Under the pieces are notes generated by a model that did not search any database, was not told the origin of the DNA, and was given only the letters and a program-made list of their open reading frames with translations. A DNA stretch of 64,000 bases from Maricaulis salignorans (GTDB lineage: Bacteria; Pseudomonadota; Alphaproteobacteria; Caulobacterales; Maricaulaceae), in assembly GCF_900103475.1 (NCBI RefSeq), contig NZ_FNHG01000003.1, positions 1 to 64,000 on the forward strand, written 5' to 3'. The position numbers and the translations under genes are program-made. Below are positions 27,122-35,961 of this stretch, piece after piece. Positions within the stretch are counted from its first letter, which is position 1, and every line of letters begins with the position of its first letter.

Positions 27122-28522
27122 ATGGTCGGCCAGGCATTTGATGTGATCGTGATCGGCAGCGGACCGGGCGGCTATGTCGCGGCGATCCGGGCCAGCCAGC
27201 TGGGCCTGAAGACGGCGATCATCGAGCGCTCCGAGCTTGGCGGTATCTGCCTTAACTGGGGTTGTATCCCGACCAAGGCGCTGCTGCGGACCTCCGAAGT
27301 CTATCATCTGATGCACAATGCCGAGGCCTTCGGGCTGAAGGCCGAAAAGATCAGCTTCGACATCGAGGCCATCGTCAAACGCTCGCGCGGCGTGGCCGGT
27401 CGCCTGTCGGGCGGTATCGCCATGTTGATGAAGAAGAACAAGATTACCGTCATCAAGGGCGAGGCGAAACTGGACAAGGGCAAGGACGCCCCGACGGTTG
27501 TCGTTGGCGCAGACCGCTACAGCGCCAAACACGTCATCCTCGCCACTGGTGCCCGCGCCCGAACCGTCCCCGCTGCCGGGCTGGAGCCGGATGGCGACAA
27601 GATCTGGACCTATCGCGAGGCGATGGTGCCGACCTCCATGCCAAAATCCCTGCTGGTGATCGGTTCCGGCGCCATCGGGATCGAGTTCGCCAGCTTCTAT
27701 CGCACCATGGGCGCCGACGTGACCGTGGTGGAAATGATGGACCGGGTGGTGCCGGTCGAGGACGCGGAAATCTCCGCCTTCGCCGCCAAGGCCTTCAAGA
27801 AGCAGGGCATGAAGCTGATGCTCTCTTCCCAGGTCGAAAAGCTCGAAAAGACCGCGAAATGGGTCAAGGTCTCGGTCAAGGATGCCAAGGGCGCCATCAC
27901 TGTGGTCGAGGTCGAGAAAGTCATCCTCGCCATCGGGATCGCGGCCAATGTCGAAAATCTCGGCCTGGAGGCGCTCGGCGTGAAGATCGATCGCGGCCAT
28001 GTCGTCAATGACGGTTTCGGCCGTACCAATGTCAAAGGCCTCTACGCCATTGGCGATGTCGCCGGACCACCTTGGCTCGCCCACAAGGCCAGCCATGAGG
28101 GCGTCGTCTGTGTCGAGAAGATCGCCGGCAATGAGGTCCATGCCTTCGACACGTCCAACATTCCCGGCTGCACCTATTGTCATCCGCAGATTGCCTCAGT
28201 CGGCCTGACCGAGGCGAAGGCGAAGGAGGCGGGCCATGCGGTAAAAGTCGGCCGCTTCCCCTTTGTCGGCAATGGCAAGGCGATCGCGCTCGGTGATGAT
28301 CAGGGCCTGGTCAAGACCGTGTTTGATGCCAAAACCGGCGAATTGCTCGGTGCCCACATGATCGGATCGGAAGTGACTGAACTGATCCAGGGCTATGTCG
28401 TGGCGCGCCAGCTGGAGACCACCGAGGCCGAGCTGATGCACACCGTCTTCCCGCATCCGACCCTGTCGGAAATGATGCATGAGAGCGTGCTCGACGCCTA
28501 TGGCAAGGCGCTGCACATCTAG
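27122..28522 (+). CDS. lpdA: Dihydrolipoyl dehydrogenase (E3)
   Basis: A flavoprotein that reoxidises dihydrolipoyl groups of the pyruvate and other 2-oxoacid dehydrogenase complexes with NAD. It is 466 residues: FAD-binding VIVIGSGPGGYVAAIRA, the redox disulfide in GGICLNWGCIPTKALL, NAD-binding LVIGSGAIGIEFASFY, a second FAD segment LYAIGDVAGPPWLAHKA, and the catalytic His-Glu pair in HTVFPHPTLSEMMHE. A strong AAAGGGG site precedes the ATG. It belongs functionally with pdhABC but is separated by about 4.3 kb of unrelated genes, so it probably has its own promoter. Confidence 0.97.
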   Translation: MVGQAFDVIVIGSGPGGYVAAIRASQLGLKTAIIERSELGGICLNWGCIPTKALLRTSEVYHLMHNAEAFGLKAEKISFDIEAIVKRSRGVAGRLSGGIAMLMKKNKITVIKGEAKLDKGKDAPTVVVGADRYSAKHVILATGARARTVPAAGLEPDGDKIWTYREAMVPTSMPKSLLVIGSGAIGIEFASFYRTMGADVTVVEMMDRVVPVEDAEISAFAAKAFKKQGMKLMLSSQVEKLEKTAKWVKVSVKDAKGAITVVEVEKVILAIGIAANVENLGLEALGVKIDRGHVVNDGFGRTNVKGLYAIGDVAGPPWLAHKASHEGVVCVEKIAGNEVHAFDTSNIPGCTYCHPQIASVGLTEAKAKEAGHAVKVGRFPFVGNGKAIALGDDQGLVKTVFDAKTGELLGAHMIGSEVTELIQGYVVARQLETTEAELMHTVFPHPTLSEMMHESVLDAYGKALHI

Positions 28523-28622
28523 CGGGACGCACCCCACAACATTCCCTGCATCCAAAATCTGCCGCTCGGGCATCATAGGGTCAGAGTTGACGCGACCTTG
28601 ATGTCGCCCGGGAGAATATTCG

Positions 28623-29303
28623 ATGCATAAACTTATCCTGCTGGCCGCCAGTACGCTGGCCATTACCGCCTGCACCAATTCCTCCTATGGCCCGGCCGAG
28701 AACCGCTCGACCGAGAGCGCCGGCTTGATTGCCGCGCGCCATCTCGATGTGACGGGCGATGCGGAAATGGCCGGCGTCCTGGTTCAGGCCAATGGCACCG
28801 TCGGACGCGATCTCGATCTGGCGGGGGCCCGGGTGGATTCCAGCACCGCGGTCGGCGGCGACCTGTCAGCCGCTGGCGCTTCGGTTCGTTTTACGGGTTC
28901 TGTGGGCGGTAATGCAGAGATTGCGGCGGCGACCACCTGGCTGGACGCCGATTTTGGCGGCGATCTGGACGTCGCCGGCGCCCGTGTCACGATTGACGGT
29001 CGCGTGGCGGGCCGGCTTCAATTGCATGGTGCGCGGATGAATCTGAAAGCCGATTTCCTCGGGCCGGTCGAAGTCATCGGCGAGGGACGCGACGACGGGA
29101 AGCGGAACCGCAATGGCCGCGCCATCCTGGCGGGGAGTTTTGCCCAGGGTGGTTTCATCTGTGCCACCCATGTCGAGTTTCGCAATAGCGCGCGTTTTGC
29201 CGGCGAACTGCGGGTGATCGCCAGTGAACGCCCCGAAGGCGGACCATCGGGCTACAGTTTTGAACTGCTGGATGGCCGCGATTGCGACCAGATCGATCTC
29301 TGA
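28623..29303 (+). CDS. Beta-helix (bactofilin-like) lipoprotein, paralogue 1
   Basis: A 226-residue lipoprotein (signal and lipobox TLAITAC, Cys about 17). The mature part is a run of short beta-strand repeats with Gly turns (ATGDAEMAGVLVQ-like, VGRDLDLAGARV, VGGDLSAAGASV, GGDLDVAGARV), predicting a right-handed beta-helix similar to bactofilins. The C-terminus has a conserved module: GGFICATHVEFRNSARFAGELRV and a terminal LLDGRDC. The two Cys probably form a disulfide. The same module ends paralogue 2 at 31268-32053. Function unknown; outer-membrane or periplasmic location is inferred from the lipobox. Confidence 0.72.
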   Translation: MHKLILLAASTLAITACTNSSYGPAENRSTESAGLIAARHLDVTGDAEMAGVLVQANGTVGRDLDLAGARVDSSTAVGGDLSAAGASVRFTGSVGGNAEIAAATTWLDADFGGDLDVAGARVTIDGRVAGRLQLHGARMNLKADFLGPVEVIGEGRDDGKRNRNGRAILAGSFAQGGFICATHVEFRNSARFAGELRVIASERPEGGPSGYSFELLDGRDCDQIDL

Positions 29304-29314
29304 CCTGAAAGTGA

Positions 29315-29339
29315 GCGGGAGCCCGCGTCGGGCTCCCGC
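29315..29339. terminator. Bidirectional terminator hairpin
   Basis: GCGGGAGCCCG and CGGGCTCCCGC form a perfect 11-bp stem with a CGT loop, exactly between two convergent genes. T-tracts on either side are weak, but placement supports use from both directions. Confidence 0.65.
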
Positions 29340-29348
29340 AGAACGCCT

Positions 29349-31007
29349 TTATGCGACCGTTTCTGGTGTCGCAGCGGGCGCTTCGGGTTCGCCCATCAGC
29401 TCAACAACCATGCGCTGGACCTTGCCGTAGTCGGTCTTGCCGGTCCCCAGGACGGGGATCGCTTCGACATGGATGATCTTGCGCGGGATCGACAGCTCGT
29501 TAATGCCGTGATTACGCGCGAAGGCGATCAGATCGGCGCGGTCCGCCTTGGCGTATTCGGTCAACAGAATGATCTGTTCGCCCTTGCGCTTGTCGGGCAG
29601 GGCTGCGGCGGCGTGCATGCAGTCCGGCCAGAGCGAGGTGGCGCAATTCTCCACCACGGCCAGCGAGACCATTTCCCCGCCCAGCTTGGCGAACCGCTTC
29701 ACACGGCCACGAATGCGCAGATAGCCGCCTTCATCAACCGTCACGATATCGCCGGTGTCATGCCATCCATCGACGGGAGCCTCCAGCACGAGCGGTGCGC
29801 TCGGGCGAATATAGCCCTTCATGATATTAGGCCCGCGGATGTGCAATTGCCCGCCCTCGGTAATGCCCTCGACCGGGATCAGCTTCGCCTCGCATCCGCC
29901 CATGAGCTGGCCGACAGTTCCGGGACGATTGTCCTGGGGCTGATTGACGGCCAGCACCGGTGAGGCTTCGGTCAGCCCGTATCCTTCAACGATCTGGACA
30001 TTGAATTTGCGCCGCAGGGTCGCGCGCGTTTCATCCTTGACCCGTTCGGCGCCGCAGACCGCGAAGCGCAGCGAGTTGAGCTCGCCATTGGTTGCGGCCC
30101 GCGCATATTGATTGATGAAAGTGTCGGTGGCGAACAGGATGGTCGAACCCGTGTCGGCGATCCGTTTGACAATCGTCTTCGCCTGCAGGGGCGTTGGATG
30201 ACAGATCGTCGGAACGCCGAGCCCGAGCGGCACCAGGACGCCGCCGGTCAGGCCGAAGCAATGAAAGGTCGGCAGCGGGTTGAAGACCTTGTCGGTAGGC
30301 AGGATTTTGACGTGATCGCGTACCTGTTCGACATTGGCGAGCAGATTGGCATGGCTGAGCACAACGCCCTTGGGATCGCCTTCGGTCCCGGACGTGAAGA
30401 GATAGACGCCTGCAGCATCCGGGGAGGGGCGCGCCTGCACGGCCCAGGGAAAGACCATGCCGATGCCGGCAGCAATCTTGTCGCTCAGATTGAGGTTTTC
30501 GCGGACGTCCTCAAGATAGATCATCTCGTGATCTTCAGCGAGGGTCGCTTCGAGCGCCTGCAATTCACCCAGTTCGATAAAGCGATGGGCGGTGACAATC
30601 CGCTTGCACTTGCACGCCTGGCACGCCGCCTTCAGGGCGCGTTCGCCGGCAGTAAAGTTGAGCATGGCCGGGATGCGGCCATAGGCCGAGATCGCATAAA
30701 AGGAGATAATCGAGCCAACACCGGTCGGCAGCAGGATCCCGACGGCTTCGCCCGGCTCCGTGCCTTGCTTGAGGGCATGCCCCAGCGCGAAGGCGGCCTT
30801 GATGATGTCATCATAGCTCAGCTCGCGGCCGTCCGCATCGATGGCAGCGATTCGCTTGCCGCCGAAACGGCGGCGCGCCTGCACCAGCGCCGAGAAAACC
30901 GATTTGCGGATCCGGCGCAGATCGAAATCCGCTCCGTAATAATGCGTGTCCGCCGAAATAGCCGTCGGCTGAAGCTCGACGGCACTGGCAGCTGATGTGT
31001 CAGCCAT
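29349..31007 (-). CDS. Acyl-ACP/acyl-CoA synthetase (AMP-binding, Aas C-terminal type)
   Basis: A 552-residue ANL-superfamily adenylating enzyme. Motifs are LFTSGTEGDPKGVVLSH (P-loop), LPTFHCFGLTGGV, VEGYGLTEASPV, WHDTGDIV, RGRVKRFAKLGGEMVSL and the catalytic Lys in GTGKTDYGKVQ. The set, especially the HCFGLT and CHPTPLQAKTI region, is closest to the acyl-ACP synthetase domain of Aas, which activates free fatty acids or recycles lysophospholipid acyl chains. No acyltransferase domain is attached. It lies antisense between two beta-helix lipoprotein genes. Confidence 0.85.
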   Translation of the reverse strand: MADTSAASAVELQPTAISADTHYYGADFDLRRIRKSVFSALVQARRRFGGKRIAAIDADGRELSYDDIIKAAFALGHALKQGTEPGEAVGILLPTGVGSIISFYAISAYGRIPAMLNFTAGERALKAACQACKCKRIVTAHRFIELGELQALEATLAEDHEMIYLEDVRENLNLSDKIAAGIGMVFPWAVQARPSPDAAGVYLFTSGTEGDPKGVVLSHANLLANVEQVRDHVKILPTDKVFNPLPTFHCFGLTGGVLVPLGLGVPTICHPTPLQAKTIVKRIADTGSTILFATDTFINQYARAATNGELNSLRFAVCGAERVKDETRATLRRKFNVQIVEGYGLTEASPVLAVNQPQDNRPGTVGQLMGGCEAKLIPVEGITEGGQLHIRGPNIMKGYIRPSAPLVLEAPVDGWHDTGDIVTVDEGGYLRIRGRVKRFAKLGGEMVSLAVVENCATSLWPDCMHAAAALPDKRKGEQIILLTEYAKADRADLIAFARNHGINELSIPRKIIHVEAIPVLGTGKTDYGKVQRMVVELMGEPEAPAATPETVA

Positions 31008-31146
31008 ACATGTCCTCCCGGGCGCGCCGCTTCGTGGTGGCGCTAATTATTGCTGCCGATCTTACCTGTCCGCGCGCGGGAGGGAAGGGGTTTGGCGGCA
31101 AGGGCTGCGGGAAGTGACGGCCCGATTTGTTGAAAGACGGAAAAAA

Positions 31147-31198
31147 TTTATCGATAAACAAAAAATCTACTTGATATCGTTTTTCGATAATGTATGGT
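31147..31198 (+). promoter_or_regulatory. Promoter with TATCG/CGATA palindromes upstream of beta-helix paralogue 2
   Basis: In an AT-rich patch, TTGATA (31171-31176), a 16-base spacer and TATGGT (31193-31198) make a plausible plus-strand promoter. Two operator-like palindromes overlap or flank it: TTTATCGATAAA (31147-31158) and TATCG-TTTTT-CGATA (31175-31189, within the spacer). The repeated ATCGAT core suggests binding of one dimeric regulator, not identified here. Bases 31008-31146 hold nothing else recognisable. Confidence 0.5.
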
Positions 31199-31267
31199 CA
31201 GAGCCAACGTTGGGGAGCGTGAAATTCACCGCTGTCAGACGACGGCGTAGCAGATTTGGAGACCGGA

Positions 31268-32053
31268 ATGCGCAAGGCACTGGCAATGAGTGCGGCACTG
31301 GCCGCGGCAATGGCGACTGCGGGTTGCGTCATCGTTGTTGACGATGGCCATAGCGGTGGCGAGGCGAAGCGGCTCCATAGTGAGCGCACGCAGGACGGCT
31401 ATGTCGTCCTTGATCGTGATGGCGATTACAGCCGAATTGGTGGCAATATAAATCTGCGCGGCCGCCTGGGTGGCGATCTCAGCCTGGTTGCCGGCGATGT
31501 CGATGCCGACCAGCTCGCCGTTGATGGTGATGTATCGATTGCCGGCGGTGATATTGATTATAGCGGGCATGTGGGCGGTGAAGCCTCGATTGCCGGTGGC
31601 GATATCGACTGGAATGCGGATGTGGATGGCGAGCTCGGCCTGGCTTCCGGATCGCTCAATGTCGCTGGCGAAATCGGTGGGTCGGCGTCGATTGCCGCAG
31701 CGAGCCTGACCTCGACGGCCAACTTCAATGATGGCCTGAACGCCAATGGCAATCGGATTCACCTTGGCGGCAGTGTCGCCGGTGATCTCCGTGTGGTCTC
31801 GGTCGGCGAGATCCGGCGGCGTCGGGATTATGATGACACCGATGGCCAGGTCGAACTAACGGGCGTTATCCGCAATGGCGGCGATGTCTGTGCTCGATCC
31901 GTGATCGTGACATCGACGGCCCGCATCAACGGCACGCTCCGCGTCTGGGCTGAAGCCCAACCGGAAATCGAAGCCGGTGCGCAGACCGACGACCTGGTTT
32001 TCGTCCCGCGCAATGGCCGTGATTGCAAGGATATTGATTCTGTCTTTGACTGA
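31268..32053 (+). CDS. Beta-helix (bactofilin-like) lipoprotein, paralogue 2
   Basis: A 261-residue lipoprotein (lipobox AMATAGC, Cys about 20). The mature protein is a long series of 9-12-residue repeats of the form (A/V)xGGDI (IGGNINLRGRLGGDLSLVAG, VDGDVSIAGGDIDYSG, VGGEASIAGGDIDWN), predicting a beta-helix. The C-terminal module GGDVCARSVIVTSTARINGTLRV plus NGRDCKDID matches paralogue 1 including both Cys. ATG at 31268 follows GGAG. It is followed at 80 bases by the membrane-bound paralogue 3, probably in the same transcript. Confidence 0.75.
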   Translation: MRKALAMSAALAAAMATAGCVIVVDDGHSGGEAKRLHSERTQDGYVVLDRDGDYSRIGGNINLRGRLGGDLSLVAGDVDADQLAVDGDVSIAGGDIDYSGHVGGEASIAGGDIDWNADVDGELGLASGSLNVAGEIGGSASIAAASLTSTANFNDGLNANGNRIHLGGSVAGDLRVVSVGEIRRRRDYDDTDGQVELTGVIRNGGDVCARSVIVTSTARINGTLRVWAEAQPEIEAGAQTDDLVFVPRNGRDCKDIDSVFD

Positions 32054-32067
32054 AATTGAACCGAAGC

Positions 32068-32088
32068 GGGTCGAGCCTGGCTCGACCC
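32068..32088 (+). terminator. Intercistronic hairpin between beta-helix paralogues 2 and 3
   Basis: GGGTCGAGC-CTG-GCTCGACCC is a perfect 9-bp stem with a 3-base loop, 14 bases after the stop. Only a short AT-rich tract follows, so it may act as a partial terminator or an mRNA-stabilising element. Confidence 0.5.
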
Positions 32089-32132
32089 ATTAATCATCCA
32101 CCTGACCGCCGGGGGGCGCTGGGAGAGTCGTG

Positions 32133-33455
32133 ATGTACAGATTTAAGCAGATAATGGCCGCGGGGCTGGCCTGTGTCGCATTGGCTTCGACGGGCAACGC
32201 CCAAGTGATCGGCGGCGAGGTCAATATCAATGGCAGCGGCGACGATATCCACTTCCTCGGAGGTGAGCTCAATATCCGTGGTGATATTGATGGCGATATC
32301 TTCGCTGTGGCTGGCGATGGCCGGATCGATGCCGATGTTCACGGCGATGTCGAATTCTTCGGTGGCGATATCGATCTGAGCGGCGTTGTCGATGGCAGCG
32401 TCGAAATCGCTGGCGGAGACGTCAATATCGTGGCCCGGATCGGCGGTGACCTCAATGCCGCCGGCGGGGACGTCAATATTGCCGGCGAGACCGGTGGCGA
32501 GCTCAATGCGGCGGGCGGTAGTGTCCGCATCGCGGTGATCGTCGGTAGCGACCTTCGAGCCGCGGGCGGCGAGGCCATCATCGAATCAGGAACCGTTGTT
32601 TCCGGTGACAGTCGTGTCGTTGCCGGTTCGGTGGAGTTTCTCGGTACCGCACATGGCGACGCCGACATTGAGGGCGGGCACGTCTCGCTTGGCGGTGTTT
32701 TTGACGGTGATGTCGATGTCAGAGCCGAGGAGGTTACCATCCTGTCCTCGGCACGCATTTCCGGCTTGCTGACGGTTCGCAGTCCTGTTGAGGCCAGCAT
32801 CGCTGACGGTGCTGTGATCGGTGCTGTCGACTATGAGTACGAAATGTTCAATTTCGGCGCCAAGCACTGGGATGATGTCGAGATTGATTTCGACGGTCCC
32901 TGGGGCGTGATCGGCGCACCATTCCGCTTTTTGGGCGGCGCCTTTGCGGGTAGCGCCTTCTTGCTTGGCATGATTGCGGTCCTGATCGCGCCGCGCGGTG
33001 TTTCTGCCGTCGCTGCCGCCTTCCGCCGCCGGCCGCTGAGCTCCGGTGTGATTGGTTTCATCAGCCTGGCCATGTCGCCTGTGGTGTTCGTGATGATCAC
33101 CATCCTGCTTGCACTGACGCTGGTTGGCGCCTTGCTGATCCCGTTGCTGTGGCTGTTGTATTTCCCGGCGCTTTTCCTCGCCTTCGCCTTTGGCGGCGTT
33201 GCGGTGGGCGACCTGATCTTCAACCGCAAGGCCGGAGAGCTCGGGCTCGGAATGCGCGCACTTTCGCTCTTGCTGGTCATGGCGGTCATCTTTGCCCTCG
33301 GCGTCGTGCCAGGCTTGGGTGCAACGATTGGTGTCCTGCTGCTCTGTATTGGTCTGGGCGCCTGGATCCTGGCGATCGGCAACCGTCGTGATCGGAATGC
33401 CGCCCGGACAGGCGAGCCCGACATCGCCAGCGGCGCGACCGTCAGCGAGGGGTGA
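32133..33455 (+). CDS. Beta-helix (bactofilin-like) protein with multi-pass membrane C-terminus, paralogue 3
   Basis: A 440-residue protein. A Sec signal peptide (residues 1-23, ending GNAQ) is followed by about 200 residues of Gly-turn beta repeats (LGGELNIRGDIDGDIFAVAG, GGDIDLSGVVDGSVEIAGG, GGDLNAAGGDVNIAGE) and an SARISGLLTVRS capping segment like that in paralogues 1 and 2. Residues about 265-420 contain four or five membrane helices. The layout, an exported solenoid on an inner-membrane base, resembles polymer-forming cytoskeletal-like membrane proteins. Exact function is unknown. GGGAGAG precedes ATG 32133. Confidence 0.75.
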   Translation: MYRFKQIMAAGLACVALASTGNAQVIGGEVNINGSGDDIHFLGGELNIRGDIDGDIFAVAGDGRIDADVHGDVEFFGGDIDLSGVVDGSVEIAGGDVNIVARIGGDLNAAGGDVNIAGETGGELNAAGGSVRIAVIVGSDLRAAGGEAIIESGTVVSGDSRVVAGSVEFLGTAHGDADIEGGHVSLGGVFDGDVDVRAEEVTILSSARISGLLTVRSPVEASIADGAVIGAVDYEYEMFNFGAKHWDDVEIDFDGPWGVIGAPFRFLGGAFAGSAFLLGMIAVLIAPRGVSAVAAAFRRRPLSSGVIGFISLAMSPVVFVMITILLALTLVGALLIPLLWLLYFPALFLAFAFGGVAVGDLIFNRKAGELGLGMRALSLLLVMAVIFALGVVPGLGATIGVLLLCIGLGAWILAIGNRRDRNAARTGEPDIASGATVSEG

Positions 33456-33520
33456 CCTGAGCGAAATGGCGGGCTAATTCTATCCCGAACAGATCGGCCC
33501 CATGGGCCAGGAGATAGATT

Positions 33521-35959
33521 ATGCGCGCACTTCAACTGATCGCTTTGGCCGCGGTGGCTGCGACATTCAATGTCGCAGCTGCCCAGCCGGTCCGCCAGAC
33601 CGTCAATGACTGGCAGGACGCGTTCCGTCAGCTGGAAGGTGAGGACTGGCCAACGCCCAACCGCGAGCGCCGCGCGACCGGCGCACCCGGGCCGGAATAC
33701 TGGCAGCAGCAGGTCGATTACGATATCCGCATCCATCTCGACGAACGCGAGAAGGTCCTGACCGGATCGGCCGCCATCAGCTACACGAATAATGCACCGG
33801 ATACGCTCGATTTTCTCTGGTTCCAGCTGGACCAGAACCGGTTCCGTCCCGACTCGATTTCAGTGATGACCGAAACCATTGGCGGCGGTGGCCGCTCGGC
33901 CGGCCGCGTCGGTGGCGCGACGCCCGATGGCATCAGCAGTGCCGCCCTGCGCCGGCGTCACCGGATCGAACAGGACGGCTATGGCTATAATATCCGTTCG
34001 GTGACGGACGCCGATGGCAATGCTGTCTCCTTCACCATCGTCGACACTCTGATGCGTGTTGATCTCGACGATGTGCTGGAAACCGGAGATTCGGTGATCC
34101 TCAATGTTGAATGGGATTACCGCCTGATCGAGGCGAGTGTCGTTGGTGGCCGTGCCGGCTGGGAATGCTTCGAGGAAACCGAAACAACGGGCGCGGATTG
34201 CATCTATCAGATCGCGCAATGGTTCCCGCGGGCCGCGGCCTTCTCTGACTATGAGGGCTGGCACAACAAGGCCTTCCTCGGCCGCGGCGAATTCACCCTG
34301 GAATTTGGCGATTATGATGTCGCGATCACCGTCCCGCAGGATTTCCTGGTCGCCGCCACCGGCGAGCTTCAGAATCCGGAAGACGTGCTCACCCAGGCCC
34401 AGCGCGACCGGATTGAACAGGCCCGCACTGCCAGCGATCCGGTTTTCATCCAGACACCGGCTGAGGCCCGCGCCAATGAGCGCCGCGGGACACGCTCCGA
34501 GGCGACCTGGCGTTTCCGCGCCGAGAATGTCCGGGATTTTGCCTGGGCCGGTTCGCGCAAATTCATCTGGGATGCGATGGGGGTCAGCCAGGAAGGCGAG
34601 GGCGAGGCGCCTGATACCGTGATGGCGATGTCCTTCTACCCCAATGAGGCCGAACCGCTCTGGTCCGCTTTCTCGACCCGTGCCGTGGCGCATACGCTCG
34701 AGGTCTATTCCGACTTCTCCTTCCCCTACCCCTATCCGGTGGCGCAATCGATCGCCGGGGCCCAGGGCGGAATGGAATACCCGATGATCACCTTCAATGG
34801 CGGCCAGTTCACCGGTCGCCCGGTGGTCGATGAGGACGGCAATCTGACCTATTCGCGCGTCCAGAAGCGCGGCCTGATCGGCGTCATCATCCACGAGATC
34901 GGCCACATCTATTTCCCGATGACGGTCAATTCCGACGAGCGGCAATGGACCTGGATGGACGAAGGGCTCAACACCTTCCTGCAATACCAGGCCGAGCAGC
35001 AATGGGAGGCCGGCTTCCCCTCGCGCCGCGGCGCCCCGCACCTGGCCGCCGACTACATGACCTCGACGGGCCAGGTCCCGATCATGACCCAGGCGGATTC
35101 GGTGCTGGAAGTGGGCAATAATGCCTATGGCAAGCCGGCCACCGCGCTGGTGGTGCTGCGCGAGACGATTCTCGGGCGCGAATTGTTCGACGAAGCCTTT
35201 CGCACCTATGCCCGCCGCTGGCGCTTCAAACGCCCGACGCCGTATGATTTCTTCCGCACGATGGAAGAAGTCTCCGGCGTGGATCTCGACTGGTTCTGGC
35301 GTGGCTGGTTCTACTCCACAGACCATGTCGACATCTCGCTCGACCGGGTGATCGAAGGCACGCTCGACACGGGCAACCCGGTCATCGAGAACGCCCGCGA
35401 GCGCGCCGAAATCACAGCCGAGCCGGAAAACCTCACCCGGCGCCGCAATCGTGAAGCAGGCATGACGACCTATGCCAGCGAGCACCCTGAAGTCGTGGAA
35501 TTCTATTCTGCCAATGATGCCCAGACCGTCACCGCCCGCCAACGCGAGGCCTATGCGACCTATCGCGCAGACCTGGAGGATTGGGAGGCCGAGCTTCTGA
35601 CCGGAAATGAGCGCGTCTATTATCTCGACTTCACCAATCAGGGCGGCGTCGTGATGCCGATCATCCTGGAATTCACCTTCGCCAATGGCAGCACGGAAAT
35701 CGTCCGCATCCCGGCCGAAGTCTGGCGCTATGATCCGCGTCACGTCACCTGGACCTATCTGACCTCGCGTGAAGTGGTCTCCGTCGAGCTCGATCCACTG
35801 TTGGAAACGGCTGATGCCGACCGGTCGGACAATTACTTCCCGCCACGCATCGAACCGACCCGGCTTGAGCTTTACCGCGCAACGCCGCAGGGCTCGAACA
35901 TGATGGCCGACCAGGATCAACGCGTAACGCGCGATTCGATCCGGGCGCGGCCGGAATAG
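33521..35959 (+). CDS. Secreted M1-family metallopeptidase (gluzincin aminopeptidase)
   Basis: An 812-residue exported zinc peptidase with a signal peptide (about 1-21). An N-terminal beta domain (YDIRIHLDEREKVLTGSAAI) leads to the catalytic domain with HEIGH at 458-462 and the third zinc ligand Glu481 in WMDEGLN, exactly the HEXXH-X18-E spacing of M1 enzymes. The exopeptidase motif is less typical: GGMEYP stands where GAMEN is usual. The long C-terminal part (about 620-812) is beta-rich. AGGAGA precedes the ATG. It lies 65 bases after paralogue 3, suggesting linked expression. Confidence 0.88.
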   Translation: MRALQLIALAAVAATFNVAAAQPVRQTVNDWQDAFRQLEGEDWPTPNRERRATGAPGPEYWQQQVDYDIRIHLDEREKVLTGSAAISYTNNAPDTLDFLWFQLDQNRFRPDSISVMTETIGGGGRSAGRVGGATPDGISSAALRRRHRIEQDGYGYNIRSVTDADGNAVSFTIVDTLMRVDLDDVLETGDSVILNVEWDYRLIEASVVGGRAGWECFEETETTGADCIYQIAQWFPRAAAFSDYEGWHNKAFLGRGEFTLEFGDYDVAITVPQDFLVAATGELQNPEDVLTQAQRDRIEQARTASDPVFIQTPAEARANERRGTRSEATWRFRAENVRDFAWAGSRKFIWDAMGVSQEGEGEAPDTVMAMSFYPNEAEPLWSAFSTRAVAHTLEVYSDFSFPYPYPVAQSIAGAQGGMEYPMITFNGGQFTGRPVVDEDGNLTYSRVQKRGLIGVIIHEIGHIYFPMTVNSDERQWTWMDEGLNTFLQYQAEQQWEAGFPSRRGAPHLAADYMTSTGQVPIMTQADSVLEVGNNAYGKPATALVVLRETILGRELFDEAFRTYARRWRFKRPTPYDFFRTMEEVSGVDLDWFWRGWFYSTDHVDISLDRVIEGTLDTGNPVIENARERAEITAEPENLTRRRNREAGMTTYASEHPEVVEFYSANDAQTVTARQREAYATYRADLEDWEAELLTGNERVYYLDFTNQGGVVMPIILEFTFANGSTEIVRIPAEVWRYDPRHVTWTYLTSREVVSVELDPLLETADADRSDNYFPPRIEPTRLELYRATPQGSNMMADQDQRVTRDSIRARPE

Positions 35960-35961
35960 CC

